From assembly GCA_021805585.1 (NCBI GenBank), contig JAJZEY010000240.1, positions 1 to 10,638 of the forward strand: a stretch of DNA of 10,638 bases, read 5' to 3'. Below the pieces are notes generated by a model, which was given only the letters and a program-made list of their open reading frames with translations, had not been told where the DNA came from and made no database searches. Below, in pieces: positions 1 to 6,297 of the stretch. Numbering within the stretch: the stretch's first letter is position 1; every line of letters starts with the position of its first letter. This stretch comes from Planctomycetota bacterium (GTDB taxonomy: Bacteria > Planctomycetota > Phycisphaerae > WQYP01). The position numbers and the translations under genes are program-made.

Positions 1-749
1 AGATACTGGGTCTCCATCTGAAATGCCTTATTGGCAATGGACCATCGCGAGTCGAGCAGTTTGCCAATGAGGCGCGCGTGTCGTACGGCGGGGCGGTTCC
101 AGAAGTACGGGGTAAAAAAACAGACGGGCCCCTTGAAACTGCGGGTGTTAAGAAACAATGTCCAGCAGTGATTGCCCATGGGAATGTTTTTGCCGTCGGT
201 GGTTGTTTGTGGATCGGTGAGCGGCAGCGGCAGATAGCCATACCCAAAAAGCTGACCGTTGACGCCGGGTTTCAAGGTCAGACCATCAGGCGGAAAAAGC
301 AACCAGGGACTCAGTTGGGCTACGCCGTAAACCCCACGCGGGTGCTTCCAGCCACCGCGGCCATTGCCCGGTGCGTCCGTTATGGCATGAAAGTTAAACG
401 CCACGCCCCCGAGGTGAAACTTCGGTGCGGCCGTGGGAAATCGAGTACTTCGCCACCAGCCCAGGCCACCTTCAATGTCCGAATATAAATGTTGCGGGCG
501 CTTGCCCGCGTACTGGGCGGCCATCCATGTGCCAAAAAGCCCTGATTGAAATCGATTTCCCGGATACCGCAGCAGGAGCGGCCAGGCCGCGGAATACATG
601 GAAAAGCCGGCATTGTAGTTTTTCGGTACCCGCGTGGTCGGCACAATCATGTAGCCATCGGCCTGTACCCCTCCAAGTACCGCAGCGTGTGCCGTGAAAG
701 TTAACCACATCAGTGCCAGGCTCGCGACCAAAACCGCTAAACGTGTCAT
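1..749 (-). CDS. Secreted protein of unknown function, 3' end cut by window edge
   Basis: The frame is open from an ATG at 749 down to base 1 (249 whole codons, no stop), so the C-terminus lies outside the window. The start is supported by AAGGA at 759-763, nine bases upstream. Residues 1-22 form a classic Sec signal peptide: MTR, a hydrophobic stretch LAVLVASLALMWLTF, then a cleavage-like TAHA before AVLGG. The mature part is rich in Gly, Trp, Phe, Tyr and Pro (for example GGLGWW at 94-99 and FFTPYFW at 211-217) with only two visible cysteines (195 and 210). That suggests a beta-rich exported protein; no catalytic motif is recognisable. The proximity of GH78 and GH3 genes hints at a role in glycan use, but this is only context. 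It lies about 60 bases downstream of a dead FkbM fragment on the same strand. I do not recognise the family. I am confident it is a real gene and not confident of any function. Confidence 0.8.
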   Translation of the reverse strand, partial: MTRLAVLVASLALMWLTFTAHAAVLGGVQADGYMIVPTTRVPKNYNAGFSMYSAAWPLLLRYPGNRFQSGLFGTWMAAQYAGKRPQHLYSDIEGGLGWWRSTRFPTAAPKFHLGGVAFNFHAITDAPGNGRGGWKHPRGVYGVAQLSPWLLFPPDGLTLKPGVNGQLFGYGYLPLPLTDPQTTTDGKNIPMGNHCWTLFLNTRSFKGPVCFFTPYFWNRPAVRHARLIGKLLDSRWSIANKAFQMETQY

Positions 750-809
750 GCGATATATTCCTTCAAATAAGCGCCATCGCATTGTTCCGATTCAACGGGA
801 GTCGGACAA

Positions 810-1094
810 TCAATACCCGTCACCGTTTAAGGCCTTTCGGCCGGCCAGCCTATGGCTGGTCGGATTCGAGCCTCCGGAAAATGGAAGCGTGCCTCTTGCC
901 GCGCCCACCGCGATATTAAAAGCGCTGACCCTTTGCCCAATGTCGTTAACTTGAATATTGCGCAAGAGACGCCGGTAGTTGTCGGGGTGCGGCTCGAAAG
1001 AGCAACAGCGGGCACCGGCGACATCTAAACCGCTCCAATAACCGCTTCCGCCGCCACTGCTCGTGGTTGTGACGGTTACCCTGAAAGGTCGCAT
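810..1094 (-). pseudogene. FkbM-family methyltransferase relic (internal fragment)
   Basis: The 94-codon frame contains a stretch typical of FkbM SAM-dependent methyltransferases, at about 1043-843. After GYWS comes a beta-2 strand ending in an acidic residue (CCSFEPHPDNYRRLLRNI), then VND, and a strand-plus-turn FNIAVGAARGTLPF. In intact FkbM proteins this follows a motif I of the DxGANxG type; here that position reads SSGGGSGYWSGL, so the SAM glycine loop is lost. The upstream half of the domain is absent: the other minus-strand frames above 1050 are broken by stops and show no convincing FkbM sequence. The C-terminal half is also gone, because the similarity fades after SHRLAG and the frame stops at 810-812. 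No good ribosome binding site is visible. I infer a decayed gene rather than a functional short protein. FkbM enzymes usually O-methylate sugars or lipids, but this remnant should not be active. Confidence 0.6.
841..863. repeat. Perfect inverted repeat, 10-bp stem with 3-base loop
   Basis: CCGGCCAGCC (841-850), TAT (851-853) and GGCTGGTCGG (854-863) pair over ten positions with one G-T wobble. A second small hairpin, GGCC-TTTC-GGCC at 831-842, abuts and overlaps it. It lies where the FkbM similarity ends, upstream of the left-edge secreted gene. No T-run follows on either strand, so a standard intrinsic terminator is not supported. It could be a factor-independent stem that stabilises or ends transcripts, or a short mobile palindrome. 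Confidence 0.5.
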
Positions 1095-1407
1095 TCACGA
1101 TAACCCAAAATCGCGCCGCACGCTACGGTACGATGTTGTGCCTGAAATTCAGGGTCTGCCCGGTCTTATTGGGAAGGTCGCTAAGCTGAAATTCGGAAAT
1201 ATTTTGTGCCCATCGGGCGTCCCGGCCTGCCAGTCGCGATCCTTTCTACTGCTTCACTCTTTCTTGATCCGCGTTGCCTCGGCCACGCTTTGGTATTGGC
1301 CAAACTGGGGATCGGGCGTCTGGCCCGACAAGTGCGCCGGCCACAATTTCCGCCACCTGATGACCTTGGCAGGCCAATCACGCCCGAAGTGCATGCATCG
1401 GATAGCA
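1095..1407. other. Gene-poor stretch between GH78 gene and FkbM relic
   Basis: About 310 bases downstream of the GH78 stop. Short open frames exist on both strands, but they have no ribosome binding site, no recognisable motif, and an arginine-rich composition typical of chance frames in GC-rich DNA. One minus-strand segment near 1375-1260 reads GHQVAEIVAGALVGPDAR in one frame and is bounded by stops. It could be another decayed coding piece, but I cannot assign it. I see no tRNA and no T-rich terminator after the GH78 stop. Confidence 0.4.
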
Positions 1408-3231
1408 CTACGGAATTGTCAGCAGATGCGTTCCGGCACCGATGGCGTGAATCATTTTCCACTGTCCGACGTGCAGAAACGGCACCCTGTTGCCATCCAG
1501 AATGCCGGTTTTTCCGGTGGCCAGCGCGGCGGGCAGTTGCAGTTTGGCCGATACGTTCGGCGGTATCGTGAATGAAAGCCGCCAGCGGCTGGCGGTGGTT
1601 TGCCAGCTTTCGCGGATGGTGCCGCGCACGGTTGGAACGGTGATGGCGGCCGCTTTCAGGCCTCCCGGCTGGGGCGCAAGAATCGCCCGTTGAAAGCCGG
1701 GGCGAAGTGGCCGAATACCCATCAGAAATCTTGGAATAATATTTCCCGGTGCCGAACCCCATACATGGTTCCAGTCTTCATTCGGCTTGGAATGAAAGGT
1801 CCAGGCCTCCGTCGTGATCGTGGAACCCTCCGCCAGCATGTGCCGCCAACTGTGGCGGCTGTGTGAAGCCATCAGTCGCAAAGCCGCGCCGCCATCGCCC
1901 GCGCGGTACAGCGCTTCGAGCAGAAACTGCGACGGATACACACTGCACCGCATGCCCTGCTGCACCAGGAATGCCGCCACATGGGCCTTGTCGGCCGGGG
2001 GAACCAGCCCGAATGCCAGTGGAAACAGATTGGCATGTTCCGAACTGTGCTTTGTTCCAACGCCATCCACATACAGCCCGGTACGTCGATTCAGCAGCAG
2101 CCGATTTATGCTTGCGCCAACCAGCCGCGCACGAGCCTGAAAAAGGCGGGCATCGCGCCGATGCCCCAGTGCCGCAGCAATACGCGCCATAAGAACCATG
2201 GCGCGGTAATGATACGCATTTACCACCGTGTTTATCGGCCGCATCACATAGCCATCCCGCTCCACCGGGGGCCAGTCCACAATGTCGCGAATCGGCCGCC
2301 GCCGATAAATTGACCGCAGGACCGCCGTGGAAACTCGTGGCGACACCGTGCTTATCAACCCATCCGGCCGCTCCAGCGTCAGCAGTGTTTTAGCTTTCAG
2401 GGCTGCATAATTCTTGCGGATAAATGTTCTGTTTCCCGTGTACAGATAGTCATACCAGGCCATCTGCACACACTGCATAATCCATTCCGTCGGCCAGGTC
2501 GGATGATAAATTAAATAGCCGGCGGATCGCGCCGGCAGGCTGGTGCCCGTGGTGTTGTTAAACCAGTCAAGTTCGGCAATCAGATCATCCGCTTCATAAG
2601 GGCGGCGTTCGCGGTTGCCATCTACAAACAGACCGCAAAAGCTGACCGCTTCAATGGTATGATGGCACAAATGCCACACCGCGTTAAGGGATGGATTTGA
2701 AGATTCAAACCGTGCCGCGGTGCGATCAAACCGTGCATGCACCCGCACCTGCATGACATCGCGGCGCGCCAGCGTGGCCGGGCAGCCGCGAATTTCCAGG
2801 TAGCGAAAGGGCATAACCGGTCCGACATAGGGGGGCATTCGGCGATCATCCGGCTTCGGCAATGGCACCCGGTAAACGTGATTGCCGCGCCGGAGTGTCA
2901 TGCGTGTCTGGTAAAATGCAATGTTGCCACCGGGATGCGGGTCAATCCGGCCAGGGCCGCGCAGCTTTTCGCCCAGCATCACCACAATAACGGCACCCGT
3001 CCGCGGACTATTGATATGCAGTTGGGCCTGGCCAAACCAATCCAGACCAAAGTCGGCGAAGCAGTCGCCCGGCGCGGTATGCACGAACTTTACCGGATAG
3101 CCGACCCGTGCGACCAGGCGGCTTGCCGCGGCACCCGCGGTTGTGTCGGCGGCGCGCAGGTTCGCCGTTGCCCCGGCCAGCAGAAGTCCGGTGGCGCAGC
3201 TGTAAAACAAACGGCCCAACCCGTGACTCAT
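1408..3231 (-). CDS. Secreted GH78 alpha-L-rhamnosidase-like glycoside hydrolase
   Basis: The 607-residue product likely removes terminal alpha-L-rhamnose from plant or bacterial glycans by inversion, outside the cytoplasm. Residues 1-27 are a signal peptide (hydrophobic CATGLLLAGATA, ANLRA before ADTT). Residues about 50-170 match the beta-sandwich domain that precedes the GH78 barrel. The (alpha/alpha)6 barrel spans roughly 175-505. It carries DGNRERRPYEADDL at 204-217, a recognised variant of the DCPQRxER signature (E208 is the candidate general acid), and TITTEAW at 471-477 (E475 is the candidate base), followed by NHVWGSAPGN at 488-497. The C-terminal beta domain at about 508-607 contains VPTVRGTIRESW and ends LLTIP. 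GH78 enzymes are often 900 residues or more; this one lacks the extra N-terminal lectin-like domains. AAAGGA at 3241-3246 lies nine bases before the ATG. It starts 50 bases after the DUF2721 gene and is probably co-transcribed with it. Family assignment is strong; the exact substrate is not known. Confidence 0.88.
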   Translation of the reverse strand: MSHGLGRLFYSCATGLLLAGATANLRAADTTAGAAASRLVARVGYPVKFVHTAPGDCFADFGLDWFGQAQLHINSPRTGAVIVVMLGEKLRGPGRIDPHPGGNIAFYQTRMTLRRGNHVYRVPLPKPDDRRMPPYVGPVMPFRYLEIRGCPATLARRDVMQVRVHARFDRTAARFESSNPSLNAVWHLCHHTIEAVSFCGLFVDGNRERRPYEADDLIAELDWFNNTTGTSLPARSAGYLIYHPTWPTEWIMQCVQMAWYDYLYTGNRTFIRKNYAALKAKTLLTLERPDGLISTVSPRVSTAVLRSIYRRRPIRDIVDWPPVERDGYVMRPINTVVNAYHYRAMVLMARIAAALGHRRDARLFQARARLVGASINRLLLNRRTGLYVDGVGTKHSSEHANLFPLAFGLVPPADKAHVAAFLVQQGMRCSVYPSQFLLEALYRAGDGGAALRLMASHSRHSWRHMLAEGSTITTEAWTFHSKPNEDWNHVWGSAPGNIIPRFLMGIRPLRPGFQRAILAPQPGGLKAAAITVPTVRGTIRESWQTTASRWRLSFTIPPNVSAKLQLPAALATGKTGILDGNRVPFLHVGQWKMIHAIGAGTHLLTIP

Positions 3232-3281
3232 GGGTGGATTTCCTTTAATTACCCGGTCGGCCCTGGTGCTACGTCAAGCCG

Positions 3282-3842
3282 CTATTGGGGGGCATTTGCA
3301 CGGGTCGCTTCGCGGGGCGCTTCGGGCATCGCAGCTTCTGTTTGCCGGGTCAGGTCGCTAAGGAAGTCCTGTTCCAGGGCGACTGGCGTTAGTGAAAGCC
3401 GCAGTTCCCGCAGAGCCATCATCATGCCGACCAGCAAAAACGCAATGCCGGCCACGAATACGGCCGGTGCCGCGGCGGCAAACCAGGCGAAAATCAGGCT
3501 CATTCCCAGTGCAAGGGAACTGGTCAACATGCAGATAATACAGCCGACCAGACAAACCAGCGTGTGACGGATAAGGCGTGCCCGGAACAGCAGCGCCTCC
3601 ACCTGATATTCCACCGCGGCGGATCGGGCGCGCTGCGAGGCTGCCAAATTATCATGGGTTTGGCTGGCTTGGTCGGCAATCCGCTTTTCCAGCAGATTCA
3701 TCCGCTCTGAATTAAACGCCCGTATGCGGGCCACCATCACGGCCATGCGGTTGTAATAGGTTAAACAGAGCAGTCCGCAGGCGGAAATCATTAAAACCGG
3801 GGAGATCAGCAGGCCAATAATATTTTGCGGGGCGGTGGTCAT
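3282..3842 (-). CDS. DUF2721 family integral membrane protein
   Basis: The 186-residue product matches the small DUF2721 membrane family, whose biochemical role is unknown. The N-terminus shows the family-type helix with the segment LLISPVLMISACGLLCLTYY (11-30), followed by NRMAVMVARIRAF. A charged, probably coiled soluble stretch runs from about 44 to 90 (SERMNLLEKRIADQ). Two further transmembrane helices lie at about 92-117 and 122-144. The tail (150-186) is polar and ends in an Ala/Pro/Glu-rich segment. Predicted topology is three helices in the inner membrane. The chosen ATG is the first in frame; only a weak Shine-Dalgarno sequence precedes it, and a possible promoter lies so close upstream that the leader may be very short. 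It is divergent from the GH10-like gene and 50 bases upstream of the GH78 gene. The link with the hydrolase may be positional only. Confidence 0.8.
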   Translation of the reverse strand: MTTAPQNIIGLLISPVLMISACGLLCLTYYNRMAVMVARIRAFNSERMNLLEKRIADQASQTHDNLAASQRARSAAVEYQVEALLFRARLIRHTLVCLVGCIICMLTSSLALGMSLIFAWFAAAAPAVFVAGIAFLLVGMMMALRELRLSLTPVALEQDFLSDLTRQTEAAMPEAPREATRANAPQ

Positions 3843-3850
3843 GGGTATTT

Positions 3851-3878
3851 AGTTTAGGCGATTCGTTTGACGGTTCAA
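3851..3878 (-). promoter_or_regulatory. Possible leftward promoter for DUF2721-GH78
   Basis: On the minus strand, TTGAAC (3878-3873) and TAAACT (3856-3851) are separated by 16 bp. The start of transcription would fall within a few bases of the ATG at 3842, giving a nearly leaderless transcript, which fits the lack of a strong ribosome binding site there. The two boxes are modest matches and overlap the rightward promoter. Confidence 0.35.
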
Positions 3879-3896
3879 GAGCCTTTCCGATATAAA
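3867..3896 (+). promoter_or_regulatory. Sigma-70-like promoter for the rightward genes
   Basis: TTGACG at 3867-3872 and TATAAA at 3891-3896 are separated by 18 bp. Both boxes are close to the sigma-70 consensus. Transcription would begin near 3903, leaving a leader of about 108 bases before the GH10-like start at 4012. It is the best promoter I can see in the window and probably drives the GH10-like, ComEA-like and possibly trpS genes. Confidence 0.55.
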
Positions 3897-3932
3897 TTCT
3901 TAATGCGCAGGCGGATCGGGCCGGTCAAGAGT

Positions 3933-3953
3933 CCGGTTTGGCCGAAAACCCGG
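3933..3953 (+). other. Leader hairpin upstream of GH10-like gene
   Basis: CCGGTTT (3933-3939) pairs with AAACCCGG (3946-3953), with one bulged C and a six-base loop. It falls inside the predicted 5' leader. It has no adjacent T-run and does not resemble a riboswitch class I know. It may affect mRNA stability or have no function. Confidence 0.3.
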
Positions 3954-4001
3954 CTTGGCGACCGGGCGATTGTCGCGGCGGCACGGTTTTTTCCCCAGGA
4001 C

Positions 4002-4005
4002 AGGA
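4002..4005 (+). promoter_or_regulatory. Ribosome binding site deciding the GH10-like start
   Basis: AGGA lies six bases before the ATG at 4012. A longer in-frame reading from TTG at 3955 would add 19 Arg/Gly-rich residues and has no such signal, so the ATG at 4012 is preferred. Confidence 0.6.
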
Positions 4006-4011
4006 ACTCGA

Positions 4012-5553
4012 ATGCTTCGGTTTCAGGTTTTTCGTGATGGTGAGGTTCCCTCCGAGTTGAACCTTGGTTCAGCTTATCTGGTAGGTGCCGACAATGTGCC
4101 GATTCGCGGTGAATTCACCTACACGGATGGTGAAATTCGCTGCCGCAAACGCGCCGCCGGGCCGTCCGCATTGGCGCTTATGTGGGAAATAAAAGGGTTC
4201 GGTTCCATTCTGCTGGACACCGTTCGCCTGCCCGAACGCCCCGGTCCCTATATTTTGAATGTGGAACTCGCCCGCGGCCGCATGATGAAGCTGCTGCAGA
4301 AACGCGAAGACTGGGGCCTGTTGGACGTTGCCGATGCGCAGCTGGTAAACGATAAATTCGCCGAAGCCCGTGAATTGCTTATTCAGGCGATGGAAAATCT
4401 GGATGATCCTCCGACGGCGGCTAAATTTGCCGACCGCTGTCTGGCGCTGGCATTGCCGCTGTCTGAACAGGCCGCGGTGGTTCATGCCGAACTGCTTTTG
4501 CATCGGCGTATCGCGACACGAAGTTTCCCGCGCAATGTTTTTGGTTCCCACGCCAGCCTGCCGCAGAATGGCGAAAATTACCGCCGCAAAATTCTGGCCG
4601 CCAGCGATTTTGTCTCGCTTCCGCTGCACTGGAAAACGCTGGAACCTCAACAGCAGGCGTTCAACTGGGGACCGGTGGATGAATGGGCTGATTTCCTTCG
4701 CCGGGCGAAACTGCCGATGGTGGGCGGTCCTCTGGTGCAGTTCAGCGAGGCCGCTATTCCCGATTGGCTGTATATCTGGGAGCATGATTACGAAACCGTC
4801 CGCAGCATGCTTTACGAACATATTGAACGTGTGGTCGGTCGTTATGGTTCGCAGGTGGTGCTGTGGAATGTATTAAGTTCACTGCATGTCAATGCGCATT
4901 TTTCGTTTACGTTCGACCAACTGATGGATCTGACGCGTCTGGCCATCGGGCTGGTTAAAAAACTTTTGCCCGCAGCCCAGACCATGATCGAAATAACCCA
5001 GCCCTGGGGCGAATATTACGCGGGTAATCAGCGCAGCATCCCGCCTCTCATCTACGCGGAAATGGCCGTGCAAAGCGGTATTCCATTTGAATTATTCGGA
5101 TTGCAACTCTGTTTCGGCCTGCCTCGCGATGGTTGCTGGCAGCGCGACTTGTTTCAGATCAGTATGATGCTGGACCGTTTTGCGACCATGGGTAAACCCC
5201 TCGTGATTACCCGCATGGGCGTGCCCAGCGGTGTGTCGGAAGCCAGTGCCGGCAGCGGCCAGTGGCGCAAGCCATGGAACGAACAGATTCAGGCCAAATG
5301 GCTGGAGGCTGTTACCAATATCGTGCTTTCCAAGCCCTTTGTGGAAGCCGTCTGCTGGTGCGACCTTGCCGATGAGGCGACCGCCCGAATTCCCGGCGGC
5401 GGTTTGCTTGCCGCGGATCTAAACGCCAAGGCGTCTTATCAAACCTGGACTTCCATGCGTAAGGCGGTAATGGCCGTGCGGCAGGGTGCGGTTAAAACAC
5501 CCCCTGATCCCGCCAAAGCCGCCGCGGCCGCGCCGCCAGCCCGGCCGGCCTGA
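4012..5553 (+). CDS. GH10-like TIM-barrel protein lacking both catalytic glutamates
   Basis: The 513-residue product has no signal peptide or membrane segment, so it should be cytoplasmic. Residues about 1-85 look like a beta-rich domain and 86-165 are helical; this N-terminal half is not a known carbohydrate-binding module to me. Residues about 170-480 follow the order of a GH10 xylanase barrel: LHWKTLEPQQQAFNWGPVDEW (206-225, compare the W..EP..G.F.F...D pattern), GGPLVQFSEAAIPDWL (238-253, the place of GHTLVWHxQxPxWL), WNVLSS (285-290, the place of WDVVNE), and ITRMGVP (399-405, the place of ITELDVP). The acid/base Glu is therefore Ser290, the nucleophile Glu is Arg401, and the active-site histidines are gone. 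It is probably not a xylanase, although automatic annotation would likely call it one. An Ala/Pro-rich tail (496-513) ends the protein. It is first in a likely operon with the ComEA-like gene, which starts 78 bases after it. Confidence 0.82.
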   Translation: MLRFQVFRDGEVPSELNLGSAYLVGADNVPIRGEFTYTDGEIRCRKRAAGPSALALMWEIKGFGSILLDTVRLPERPGPYILNVELARGRMMKLLQKREDWGLLDVADAQLVNDKFAEARELLIQAMENLDDPPTAAKFADRCLALALPLSEQAAVVHAELLLHRRIATRSFPRNVFGSHASLPQNGENYRRKILAASDFVSLPLHWKTLEPQQQAFNWGPVDEWADFLRRAKLPMVGGPLVQFSEAAIPDWLYIWEHDYETVRSMLYEHIERVVGRYGSQVVLWNVLSSLHVNAHFSFTFDQLMDLTRLAIGLVKKLLPAAQTMIEITQPWGEYYAGNQRSIPPLIYAEMAVQSGIPFELFGLQLCFGLPRDGCWQRDLFQISMMLDRFATMGKPLVITRMGVPSGVSEASAGSGQWRKPWNEQIQAKWLEAVTNIVLSKPFVEAVCWCDLADEATARIPGGGLLAADLNAKASYQTWTSMRKAVMAVRQGAVKTPPDPAKAAAAAPPARPA

Positions 5554-5619
5554 CGCCGGTTGACCGGCCAAATTCGCGGACCACGGGCCGGCGTCCGCTT
5601 CATGAAATGCCGCCCATGC

Positions 5620-5623
5620 AGGG
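5620..5623 (+). promoter_or_regulatory. Ribosome binding site favouring GTG start of ComEA-like gene
   Basis: AGGG (followed by TG) lies eight bases before the GTG at 5632. The alternative in-frame ATG at 5602 and TTG at 5560 have no comparable signal. Confidence 0.45.
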
Positions 5624-5631
5624 TGCACATT

Positions 5632-6195
5632 GTGACTGATCGACTTTCGCCAACACCCGCCGCGGGCCGTTCAACCGCGGATGCATTTTCCCAATCGGAA
5701 AAAAATTCCGCCGCCGCCGATGGCACGCCCCATGGCGAATCCAATGGCGAATCCGAATGGGGTTGGACGCGGCGACACCAATTGGGTATTGGTGCGATGG
5801 TGGCTGTTGGCCTTGTTTTTCTCGCTATCCAAATAGCGCACCGTCCGGTCTTCTGGAACAACCGCGTGCGGGTGACCACCGGCCGCTACGTGCCTCCGCC
5901 GCCCGCGGTGCAGCGAACGCTGAACCCGAACACTGCGGACTTCGCTTCGCTGGTGCGGCTGGCCGGTGTTGGGCCAAGCCGGGCCACCGCCCTGCTGAAT
6001 TGGCGTGCGGAACGGCAAAAGCTTCGCCCCGGCAAACCGGTATTCCAAAAATTGGCCGTCGTGCGGCACATTCGCGGGTTTGGACCGGTTACACTGCGGC
6101 ATATCGCCCCGTTCCTGCGGTTTGATAATTCAACCGCGGAAAATAATCGTCCGACGGCGACCAGGGCGTTTACAGCCGCCGCCGGCCAAAGATAA
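5632..6195 (+). CDS. Membrane-anchored ComEA-like helix-hairpin-helix protein
   Basis: The product is 187 residues from the GTG at 5632; an ATG at 5602 would add ten. The N-terminal 45 residues are polar and Ser/Ala-rich. One transmembrane helix follows at about 50-69 (LGIGAMVAVGLVFLAIQIA). A Pro-rich linker (VPPPPAV) then leads to a ComEA-type domain. It begins LNPNTADFASLVRLAGVGPS (97-116), the usual N-x-A-x-x-x-L-x-x-L-x-G-(I/V)-G pattern, and a second hairpin is IRGFGPVTLRHI (147-158). In competent bacteria ComEA binds incoming double-stranded DNA in the periplasm or at the membrane face. One-pass anchor plus C-terminal tandem hairpins fits that plan. The final 25 residues are polar and probably disordered. 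It is unusual that no comEC or comF gene is adjacent; the gene sits between the GH10-like gene and trpS. A DNA-binding role is likely from the fold; a competence role is inference. Confidence 0.75.
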   Translation: MTDRLSPTPAAGRSTADAFSQSEKNSAAADGTPHGESNGESEWGWTRRHQLGIGAMVAVGLVFLAIQIAHRPVFWNNRVRVTTGRYVPPPPAVQRTLNPNTADFASLVRLAGVGPSRATALLNWRAERQKLRPGKPVFQKLAVVRHIRGFGPVTLRHIAPFLRFDNSTAENNRPTATRAFTAAAGQR

Positions 6196-6297
6196 TACAC
6201 CCGGCCCGCCGATATTTTTGTGCGGGTTGGGCCGCGGTCGGAAATCAGCTTTTGTGCAGCCGAACCGCGGGCATTACCCTGAATTGGAGCCACCGCC

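Noticed and set aside
1063..1575. 170-codon plus-strand frame near the GH78 3' end
   Set aside because: It overlaps the conserved C-terminal domain of the GH78 gene and the FkbM relic; composition is not protein-like and there is no ribosome binding site.
1181..1762. 193-codon minus-strand frame overlapping the GH78 C-terminus
   Set aside because: Most of it is an out-of-frame reading of the GH78 gene; the extension below 1408 is Arg/Ser-rich with no motif.
2737..3567. 276-codon plus-strand frame across the GH78 and DUF2721 genes
   Set aside because: It spans two well-supported minus-strand genes and their intergenic gap, with no start signal or motif.
4069..4821. 250-codon minus-strand frame inside the GH10-like gene
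   Set aside because: It is a shadow of the coding strand: rich in Gln/Phe/His with no recognisable domain, while the plus-strand frame follows a known fold.
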